Origin: an uncultured bacterium
Lineage (GTDB): Bacteria; Cyanobacteriota; Vampirovibrionia; Gastranaerophilales; Gastranaerophilaceae
Direction of reading: 5' to 3'
DNA: 14,017 nucleotides
NCBI GenBank assembly: GCA_949299435.1
Contig: CASGAK010000026.1
Coordinates: 1-14,017 of the forward strand
The notes below the pieces were generated by a model. It was not told the DNA's origin. It searched no databases and saw nothing but the letters and a program-made list of their open reading frames with translations. Position numbers and translations under genes: made by a program. Positions 1 to 6,138 of this stretch are shown here, piece by piece (within the stretch, counting starts at the first letter, position 1; each line of letters begins with the position of its first letter).

Positions 1-310
1 AGTCAGCAAAATTCAAATATATTGCCTGGGTAAAATTATTCAATATCAGCCCGTCACATTCAGGATAATCACTTTTACCTGCTGCTACCACTCCCACATT
101 GATTGAATGAGTTTGCGATGGAGAAATAAAATTTTCAGGATTCACTCTTAAAATCTCACTGAACATTTTTTTATTTTCAGCTGCATAACTTTGAAAATTT
201 TCATCTTTTGTTTTGATAACAGTTTCACGTGTCGTAAAAAAATGTTCCACATCAGACAAAAGGTCTGATTTCATAATTGTTTTTCCGTTTAATTTTTCAA
301 AATAAAACAT
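1..310 (-). CDS. pgeF: PgeF/YfiH-family protein, N-terminal part (cut by window edge)
   Basis: About 103 residues are visible from an ATG at 310; the frame stays open to the window edge. The family (PgeF/YfiH, formerly polyphenol oxidase/laccase domain) is described as a purine nucleoside phosphorylase-like enzyme and as a peptidoglycan editing factor. Visible hallmarks are an early EHFFTTR segment where the family has HgFfTR, then SPSQTHSINVGVV matching the Q-x-H-s metal-site region, then ECDGLI matching the eaDgli motif. The window ends at FAD, just where the family's ADC metal ligand would follow. Odd: the usual GG-V-S...LN stretch after FTTR is missing, so the N-terminus is compressed relative to typical members. 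It is divergent from the aquaporin gene, with 107 bp between the two starts. The family call rests on motif recall; the second half, with the remaining ligands, is outside the window. Confidence 0.72.
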   Translation of the reverse strand, partial: MFYFEKLNGKTIMKSDLLSDVEHFFTTRETVIKTKDENFQSYAAENKKMFSEILRVNPENFISPSQTHSINVGVVAAGKSDYPECDGLILNNFTQAIYLNFAD

Positions 311-338
311 GATTTTATTTTACACCAAAAGTTCTAAT

Positions 339-356
339 CCTGCTATACAATAGCGG
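339..356. other. Small hairpin/inverted repeat in the pgeF-aquaporin divergent spacer
   Basis: GCTAT (342-346) and ATAGC (350-354) are perfect inverted arms around a 3-nt loop. CC and GG extend the stem past a bulged T. It lies between two divergent starts, about 30 bp upstream of one ATG and 60 bp upstream of the other. It could be an operator dyad or an RNA hairpin; no T-run follows that would make it a convincing terminator. Confidence 0.3.
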
Positions 357-417
357 CTTTTGTAAAAATATGATAATTTAACTCTGTTAAAAATATTTAT
401 ATGCAAAGGAGAATAAA

Positions 418-1068
418 ATGAATTTCAGAAGTTATACGGTAGAGTTTATCGGGACATTTTTTCTTGTATTTACGATAGGCTGTGTTTTACTGCTTGGGGG
501 GGACGGTGTAATTAATGCAATAGCTATAGGTTTTGCACTAATGATTATGGTATATGCAGGAGGATTTATAAGCGGTGGTCATTACAACCCTGCGGTATCA
601 CTCGCAGCTGTCATAAGAAAAGCTCTGCCTGCTTATGAATTTATCCCTTATGTTATATCTCAACTACTGGGGGCTACTTTGGCTGTAATGATTGTAAACC
701 ATTTTTCAGGACATGTTGCAAACTTTGAGGGGTGTGCTTTCAATATGTGGCCGATGATTACCGGAGAATTTTTATTTACTTTCGCACTATGCTATGTTGT
801 TTTAATGAGTGCAACAAACAGAGAAACTAAAGGAAATTCATACTTTGGACTTGCGATAGGTGCGACAGTAACTGTAGGAATTTTTGCTGTGGGGAGCGTA
901 TTATGTTATGGAGCATTCAATCCGGCTGTAGCTATGGCTCTTGGCATGATGAATATCGCTTGCTGGCAAAGTGTTTTTATTACTATCGCTGCAAATCTTA
1001 TTGCAGGTGCTGCCGCTGCTCTTTTGTATAACTATGTCGCTCCAGAAAAAATTGAAATTAATCTTTAG
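418..1068 (+). CDS. Aquaporin / MIP-family channel
   Basis: Inner-membrane channel of the major intrinsic protein family, about 216 residues and close to AqpZ/GlpF length. It has the family's two half-repeats: SGGHYNPAVSLA with the first NPA at residues 57-59, and FNPAVAM with the second NPA at 168-170. The opening EFIGTFFLVF is typical of TM1, and six hydrophobic stretches are separated by short loops. The ATG is preceded by AAAGGAG (405-411) at 6-nt spacing, so the start is secure. Odd: the second NPA is followed by Val-Ala where almost all MIP channels have Arg, the selectivity-filter arginine. Water versus glycerol or another solute therefore cannot be assigned, and I give no aqpZ or glpF symbol. 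The 3' end overlaps the convergent HNH-like gene by 11 bp, with no terminator hairpin between them. Confidence 0.93.
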   Translation: MNFRSYTVEFIGTFFLVFTIGCVLLLGGDGVINAIAIGFALMIMVYAGGFISGGHYNPAVSLAAVIRKALPAYEFIPYVISQLLGATLAVMIVNHFSGHVANFEGCAFNMWPMITGEFLFTFALCYVVLMSATNRETKGNSYFGLAIGATVTVGIFAVGSVLCYGAFNPAVAMALGMMNIACWQSVFITIAANLIAGAAAALLYNYVAPEKIEINL

Positions 1069-3052
1069 TATCATATTTTGTCGGGATTCTTAATCTGCCC
1101 TTTGATAATTCCATTGAATATTTTGCCAAATTTTCCGGATAATCATACATTTCTTTTATTTTTTCACGTTTTATAATTTCACTAATTTTTCTCAAATGTT
1201 TAGGCAAATTCACGCGAATCTCAGGGTGGATTTTTAACCAATTTCTAAATTCCATATTTGTCTTTTCACGATTACAGCTTTTGCAATATCCGATTTTGTT
1301 AAAATATTCATCAGCACCTGAACTGTCACGAGGCTCTATATGATCTACTGTTATTACTGAACCTTTGAAAATATCTTCAAATATAGCTTTGAAAACACCC
1401 CCTACTTTTTCTACCACATGAGGCATCGGATATAAAAGATGGTTTTCAACATGCAATTGTCTTATGTTTTTCTTTGCTAATACCACTATTTTACTTTGAT
1501 GAGTTTGACTTACCTGCTTTAGAGTATCATTTATAATTCTTTCAAAATTAGTATTTATAAATTCATCATCATCTTTAAAATCTCTATACTCTCGTTTTAT
1601 TGCTGCTACATAGTCATCTATTAATTTATTATCTATATAATTCAATTTATGGTTTGATTGATAATCTATAACAGCTAACATATTCTTTTCAAGTTGAGCT
1701 CTTATATCGTTGGCACTTAGCTTTCTCATAGACTCTAAGAGTTCGTTTTCAGAAATATTTTGATTTTCTTCCAGTAATCGCTCTATACGTTTTAATACAT
1801 TTTCAAATCTTGGATTTATGTATTTTGAATTTACTTTTACCAAATTCATAAGCTCATGAATACTATCGCTTTGGATTATTTGCTTATACAAATCGACTTT
1901 TTGATCGTGAGTTAACATCGGAGTTCCACAGCAAGCACATGGAATATCTTCATATTTACTGAACATATACTGACTCTTGCCTTCTTTGAAAATTAAATTC
2001 TTTGCCTCACTTTGCATTACGGAACGCTCTATTGCAATACCTCCTTTTGTATATCCCCTCACAGCACTCAAAAATTCATATATATATCTGCTGTTATTTA
2101 CCAATTTTCTATCCGATATTGCTTTTGAAATATCCGCTGCATAAACACTCAAATTATTTTTCGCATTTTCTGCTCTAACTATTTGCCCGAATGATTTATA
2201 TATCAGGTTACAGTCGTTGCAAAGTAAAAACTTATTAAATCTTACATCTGGTCTTAGGGTATTTGACATCTCTACATAATTACTTTTTGAATGATGCAGC
2301 ATATTAGAAACAATAACAGCTTGCAGAGGTAGACCTAATGTATTTTTATCCTGATACCTTAGTGCGGTATTATATTTATAAATTCTATGAAGATCGCCTT
2401 TTACGTCATCATATATTTTCCATTTCTTTTCACTATCCATCTTCCCGATAGTTTCTTGCAAATTATTTTTTAAATCATTGTATTTTGGGATATTCTCAAT
2501 TGATTTAAGATAATCAGCACCGGCTAAAAGTTTTGCCTTATCTGATTCCGAGAAAAACCTGCTCTTGCTCAACTGCTCTAAATAATTTACTTGATTTTCA
2601 ATATGGTTTCGCATGATAATCGAAGTTTTTGAAGATAAAATTCTTACCATATCAGCAAATGGTAAATTCGGATCCTTTTGGGCAAATTTATTTACATATA
2701 CAATAAACCTTTGATATTCAGGGTGGAAATATTCTTTATTTTTTTCAAGAAAATTTGCATATTCTTTAATATTTCGTGTATGCATAGCTTGTTTAATAAG
2801 CTCTTTTTCTTTTGCTTTACTGACCATTTTATTTCCACAACAAGGACAGTGAATATCATCTAATGAAAGCATTTGACTTTTAAATTCATTTAAATCAGCT
2901 CCGAACACAACCGGAGAATAAGAATAACTTATAAGCTCATTTTTCGCTCTTACTGATGGATCCTGCTTGGTTTGGTAATCATTCTGAGGTAAATTTACTA
3001 TTTTATTAAAAATATTTATGGGGTATATTTTCATTTCACTAGTTCCGAACAA
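1058..3052 (-). CDS. Unrecognised protein with duplicated zinc-knuckle/HNH-like modules
   Basis: 664 residues; I do not recognise a named family. Two related modules are visible. Module 1 starts DIHCPCCG (66-73) and carries a second CxxC, CNDCN, at 278-282. Module 2 starts DIPCACCG (369-376), carries VDHIEP (569-574) and CKSCNREK (590-597), and ends in a helical tail. The first ~64 positions of the modules align without gaps, with about 17 identities by eye, at an offset of 303 residues. Module 2's D-H-I...C-x-x-C-N-x-x-K pattern matches HNH endonucleases, except that the leading C-x-x-C knuckle lies about 195 mostly helical residues before the DHI. Module 1 keeps the cysteines but lacks DHI. 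No signal peptide or membrane segment is seen. The start is uncertain: neither ATG 3052 nor ATG 3034 (MKIYPIN) has a good ribosome site, and 3034 has GGA at plausible spacing. A nuclease role is inference; a zinc-binding structural role is the alternative. Confidence 0.85.
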   Translation of the reverse strand: MFGTSEMKIYPINIFNKIVNLPQNDYQTKQDPSVRAKNELISYSYSPVVFGADLNEFKSQMLSLDDIHCPCCGNKMVSKAKEKELIKQAMHTRNIKEYANFLEKNKEYFHPEYQRFIVYVNKFAQKDPNLPFADMVRILSSKTSIIMRNHIENQVNYLEQLSKSRFFSESDKAKLLAGADYLKSIENIPKYNDLKNNLQETIGKMDSEKKWKIYDDVKGDLHRIYKYNTALRYQDKNTLGLPLQAVIVSNMLHHSKSNYVEMSNTLRPDVRFNKFLLCNDCNLIYKSFGQIVRAENAKNNLSVYAADISKAISDRKLVNNSRYIYEFLSAVRGYTKGGIAIERSVMQSEAKNLIFKEGKSQYMFSKYEDIPCACCGTPMLTHDQKVDLYKQIIQSDSIHELMNLVKVNSKYINPRFENVLKRIERLLEENQNISENELLESMRKLSANDIRAQLEKNMLAVIDYQSNHKLNYIDNKLIDDYVAAIKREYRDFKDDDEFINTNFERIINDTLKQVSQTHQSKIVVLAKKNIRQLHVENHLLYPMPHVVEKVGGVFKAIFEDIFKGSVITVDHIEPRDSSGADEYFNKIGYCKSCNREKTNMEFRNWLKIHPEIRVNLPKHLRKISEIIKREKIKEMYDYPENLAKYSMELSKGRLRIPTKYDTKD

Positions 3053-3117
3053 TAAAAATAAACCACATAAATTTATTTTTTGCTACCATATTTTAAAAAC
3101 TTTACAACAATTCATAA

Positions 3118-3153
3118 TTTGTGCAAGTAAGGTTTTGTGCTAATATAGAATTA
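3118..3153 (+). promoter_or_regulatory. Extended -10 promoter giving a possibly leaderless transcript
   Basis: TGCTAATAT at 3138-3146 is an extended -10 element (TG, one base, TAATAT). A weak TTGTGC lies 16 bp upstream at 3119-3124. Transcription would begin about 7 nt after the -10, which falls on or next to the ATG at 3153. No Shine-Dalgarno stands at normal distance; the nearest purine run, AAGTAAGG (3125-3132), is about 20 nt away. The gene may therefore be translated without a leader. Confidence 0.5.
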
Positions 3154-4322
3154 TGAAAAAGTTACTTTTAGGGATATCTGCTTTAATTATAGCAATCAGC
3201 ATGCAAAACTTTTCATTTGCATCTGATATAAGTTTTATTTACATCAACGGCTCTAACAACAATAATGAAAAGATGAAAAATTGGTTTGAAAACGGAGTAA
3301 AAAAACTTCACCCAGCGATGGTAGACCAATTTGAATCCAACGAACAAGTAAGGCAATTAATGCTGAGTCGTGAAAAATTAAATATAATTGATGAGCCCCA
3401 AATTTTCTTTTGGGGAGATATGAGCAAAGTGGATTTGGATTTTGTAAACAAACAACTGGATCTTTCAAAAGATTTCAGTCCTACCGTTGCATTTCAAGTA
3501 AGACGGCTTATAACTCAATATATGCACGATGCGATATGGGTGCAAAAAACTCATCATATGCTGCCAATTGTAAAAAATCTCAACGACATGGTAAAAGATG
3601 AATATCAAAAAGGCAGATATACAGTATTATACGGATATTCCGCAGGTACATTTATAACTTATGAATATCTTGTAAATACTTTACCCTATATAAATTTGGA
3701 AGAACTATTTGACAATTTGAAAGTTGAAGAAGATTTCAAAAAATTTGTAAAAGAAAATCCAAGAAAAAATACTTGCATTTCTGCACTAGCAGATGCAAAT
3801 ATAGGTGTCGTATCTTCAGGAGGAAAGCTGGTATTCAACAATGATGAATCCTCACTTAAAAAAAATTATCTTGAAATTGATTCCTCTACCGAAAAAGTAT
3901 GCTCTCCTGTCGGAGCTGTAAAAGGTGTCGTAAATTTTGCAAGTCCGCTTGTTTTATTTTATTCTGATTTGGCAGATCCTGACTATGAGCAGACATATTA
4001 TAACAAACTGATGCTTAAATATATGATGGAAAACGGACTTTTTTGGCTGACGGTAAACTTCCGTGAGGACCCTCTTGCATTCCCCTCATCAAGAAATCTT
4101 ACCTATCAGGAAATGGAAAAAATTATTAATCTCACATTTACAGACCCGAAAGGATTTATTTACGACAATTCGGGAGTATGGAGCTGGAGGCCTTTCTTTT
4201 TGGCTCACACCTCCTACTGGGCTGCAAGAAAAAAATTCTCTAAAGCAGTCGTAAAAAGTTTTGTAGAAGGTTACAGATATCAATATGATACTCTATACCG
4301 CGAAAAATTATTGGAAAAATAA
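3153..4322 (+). CDS. Exported alpha/beta-hydrolase-like protein (lipase/esterase type)
   Basis: 389 residues. The N-terminus is a signal peptide: KK, a hydrophobic core at 4-18, and a likely signal peptidase I site after SFA at residue 23, so the product is probably periplasmic or secreted. The first strand, ISFIYINGSNN, looks like the start of an alpha/beta-hydrolase core. LYGYSAGTF holds the nucleophile elbow GYSAG (161-165, Ser163). Acid and base candidates are Asp306 in REDPLAFP and His352 in LAHTSYW, in the right order for a Ser-Asp-His triad. A long insertion (about 170-255) between the elbow and the next core segment (VNFASPLVLF) could form a lid. Family and substrate are not identified. 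It opens a run of three same-strand genes ending in nagZ (25 bp and 3 bp gaps), which suggests a role in envelope turnover, by inference only. Confidence 0.8.
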   Translation: MKKLLLGISALIIAISMQNFSFASDISFIYINGSNNNNEKMKNWFENGVKKLHPAMVDQFESNEQVRQLMLSREKLNIIDEPQIFFWGDMSKVDLDFVNKQLDLSKDFSPTVAFQVRRLITQYMHDAIWVQKTHHMLPIVKNLNDMVKDEYQKGRYTVLYGYSAGTFITYEYLVNTLPYINLEELFDNLKVEEDFKKFVKENPRKNTCISALADANIGVVSSGGKLVFNNDESSLKKNYLEIDSSTEKVCSPVGAVKGVVNFASPLVLFYSDLADPDYEQTYYNKLMLKYMMENGLFWLTVNFREDPLAFPSSRNLTYQEMEKIINLTFTDPKGFIYDNSGVWSWRPFFLAHTSYWAARKKFSKAVVKSFVEGYRYQYDTLYREKLLEK

Positions 4323-4347
4323 TACAGATAAAAAGAGGGAATATAAA

Positions 4348-4959
4348 ATGACAGAAAAATTTGACTTTACAGACGGTGCACAATTTGATCCGGGATTTAT
4401 AGCTCACATGAGTGCTTTTGTTCCCAGTATTCAAAACATTTACCAAGATTTAATCCGAGTAAAAAATTTCAATCAAAAAAAGATGAAATTTAAAATGTAT
4501 TACAATAAAATTCAACATCTAATAGATACATACATTGGATTTTATTTAGGCTGCATACTTTGGGCAGCCTGCATAAAAGATTTAAACAAGCCTGTATTAA
4601 ACAACCTGTGCTATGGCGGTGAATACGAAGAAAAAGAAATCACAGGTGAAGTCGACTTTATAAGACAGTACATCGAACAATACAAAAAAGATATCAAATA
4701 TTACTTAGGACAAGATTATAAAATTGATGACTTTATTCCAAGAGTACTTGATGAATATGAAGAATTTTTGAAAATTAACAAAGGTTTTACAGCAGTACAA
4801 AATACAACTGACCTTCAACTGAACAGCGGAATAAACAAATTAACTGATGAAGAAAAGGAAAATATTTTGGATAAAATTGCACAAGTAGTTGAATGCGGAG
4901 ATTTTAAAATCCTATATCCGCTAAATGAAAAACTTTTTACCCAAAAAGCAACTGTGTAG
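4348..4959 (+). CDS. Unknown 203-residue protein between hydrolase and nagZ
   Basis: I do not recognise this protein. The reading frame is open from an ATG at 4285, but that start lies inside the hydrolase gene. ATG 4348 has AGAGGGA (4334-4340) at 7-nt spacing, so the 203-residue start is preferred. The product is charged and mainly helical-looking, with one central hydrophobic patch (residues 62-76, around YIGFYLGCILWAAC) that may be a single membrane segment or a buried helix. Lys/Glu/Tyr-rich helices follow, around 101-145. No signal peptide is seen. It sits 25 bp after the hydrolase and 3 bp before nagZ, so it is almost certainly co-transcribed with both. No catalytic motif is apparent; the four cysteines (69, 75, 88, 183) are not arranged as a metal knuckle. 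Confidence 0.8.
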   Translation: MTEKFDFTDGAQFDPGFIAHMSAFVPSIQNIYQDLIRVKNFNQKKMKFKMYYNKIQHLIDTYIGFYLGCILWAACIKDLNKPVLNNLCYGGEYEEKEITGEVDFIRQYIEQYKKDIKYYLGQDYKIDDFIPRVLDEYEEFLKINKGFTAVQNTTDLQLNSGINKLTDEEKENILDKIAQVVECGDFKILYPLNEKLFTQKATV

Positions 4960-4962
4960 AAT

Positions 4963-5931
4963 ATGAATTTAATTGATAAAGTATATTCAATGTTTATTAT
5001 AGGAACCGAAGGCGGGGGATATGAAAAAGCACTTTCACACCCCCTCGGCGGTATTATATTTTTTACACACGATATACAATCAAAAGAACAGTTTAAAAAT
5101 TTAATTAAAAACGTCAAAAAAAAATCTTCTGCACCGCTTTTTCTTTCAATAGACCAAGAAGGGGGACGTGTAGAGCGAACAGAAAATATTCACAACGGCA
5201 AAAAATACTTATCAGCTAGATTAGCTTATACCAAAGGTAAAGATTTTCTGAAAAAACAGACCGAAGAAATTGCAAAAGAGCTCAAAGATTTTGGAATAAA
5301 TTTAAACTTTGCTCCCTGCATTGACGTAAATACAAATCCTAAAAATCCGATTATAGGCGAACGAGCTTTTTCTGATAATCCGCATGAAGTCATTACTGCT
5401 GAAAATATTGTTATAAAAACTTATATCGAAAACGGTATTATGCCTTGTATAAAACATTTCCCTGGTCATGGCGATGCTGATAGTGACAGTCACCTTAGTC
5501 TGCCTGTAATTGATTTACCGCTTGATATTATGGAAAAAATTCACATAGCACCCTTTAAATCAGCCGTTGAAAACGGAATAGATATGATTATGGCAGCCCA
5601 CCTCCATTGTAAATGCTTTGATAAAAATACACTCCCTGCTTCATTAAGTAAAAATGCTCTTACTTATCTCAGAAATAATTTGAACTACAATGGTATAATT
5701 ATATCTGATGATATGATTATGAAAGGTGTTGCAGCCTATGGATCAATTGAAGCCTGCATTATGGGGATTAAAGCCGGAATAAATATGTTTATTTACAGAA
5801 ACTCTACCCCTGAAACTATCTCTGTAATTGAATCTTTAGCTAAAATTGCTCAAAAAGATAACGAATTAAAAAACTGTATCGAAAAATCTTACGAAATAAT
5901 TTCTGACACTAAAAATCGCAAACTAACTTAA
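4963..5931 (+). CDS. nagZ: Beta-N-acetylhexosaminidase, glycoside hydrolase family 3
   Basis: NagZ removes N-acetylglucosamine from anhydro-muropeptides during cell-wall recycling, normally in the cytoplasm; no signal peptide is present here. The 322 residues match single-domain NagZ length. Motifs in order: IDQEGGRVERT (63-73), substrate-binding loop KHFPGHGD (164-171), the Asp-x-His general acid/base dyad typical of NagZ (Asp175, His177 in DSHLSLP), and ISDDMIMKGV (247-256), where one of Asp249/Asp250 is the catalytic nucleophile. The start follows the previous stop by 3 nt with no strong Shine-Dalgarno, so translation is probably coupled to the upstream gene. No terminator hairpin follows; the 207-bp spacer downstream contains its own promoter-like sequences. 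Acting with an exported hydrolase in the same operon is plausible for envelope turnover but unproven. Confidence 0.95.
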   Translation: MNLIDKVYSMFIIGTEGGGYEKALSHPLGGIIFFTHDIQSKEQFKNLIKNVKKKSSAPLFLSIDQEGGRVERTENIHNGKKYLSARLAYTKGKDFLKKQTEEIAKELKDFGINLNFAPCIDVNTNPKNPIIGERAFSDNPHEVITAENIVIKTYIENGIMPCIKHFPGHGDADSDSHLSLPVIDLPLDIMEKIHIAPFKSAVENGIDMIMAAHLHCKCFDKNTLPASLSKNALTYLRNNLNYNGIIISDDMIMKGVAAYGSIEACIMGIKAGINMFIYRNSTPETISVIESLAKIAQKDNELKNCIEKSYEIISDTKNRKLT

Positions 5932-5977
5932 TAATGTAAACTTTTTAAAAAACACTCAAAACTATCACTATATAAGA

Positions 5978-6037
5978 CTTTCGTACGATTTAAAATAAGT
6001 AAGTTTTGCAACGTTTTTTTAAGTTTTCGTAACGATT
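5978..6037 (+). repeat. Three related 13-15-bp elements upstream of the symporter gene
   Basis: CTTTCGTACGATT (5978-5990), GTTTTGCAACGTTTT (6003-6017) and GTTTTCGTAACGATT (6023-6037) are similar direct elements. The first and third differ mainly by one inserted A. The second and third are offset by 20 bp, about two helical turns. The third abuts a TTGACA hexamer. This is the arrangement expected of transcription-factor sites, though AT-rich spacers produce look-alikes. No regulator is identified in the window. Confidence 0.4.
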
Positions 6038-6074
6038 TGACATGATTTCAGCATGTTTTTGCTAGTATTATACA
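6037..6074 (+). promoter_or_regulatory. Candidate promoter of the symporter/ACT operon
   Basis: A consensus -35 TTGACA is at 6037-6042. The best -10 candidates are TGCTAGTAT (6060-6068, extended -10, 20-bp spacer) and TATACA (6069-6074). The spacing is longer than the usual 17 bp, so the exact elements are uncertain. The leader would be about 65 nt. It contains GGTAA (6079-6083) and TTACC (6096-6100) as an inverted pair and ends in the ribosome site AAAGGAAG (6124-6131). I do not see a glycine riboswitch. Confidence 0.4.
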
Positions 6075-6138
6075 AGTTGGTAATTAATGGTATGTTTACC
6101 CTTATAACCTTAGACAAAAACCGAAAGGAAGTAATTTA

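Noticed and set aside
2678..2863. 61-residue + strand open frame inside the HNH-like gene
   Set aside because: Phe/Ile/Lys-rich antisense shadow of the cysteine-knuckle region with no ribosome site.
4285..4347. Upstream extension of the unknown 203-residue protein
   Set aside because: These 21 codons overlap the hydrolase gene; the ribosome site AGAGGGA points to ATG 4348.
6075..6138. Riboswitch (glycine type) in the symporter leader
   Set aside because: The leader is short and lacks the conserved glycine-riboswitch core; only a weak GGTAA/TTACC pair is seen.
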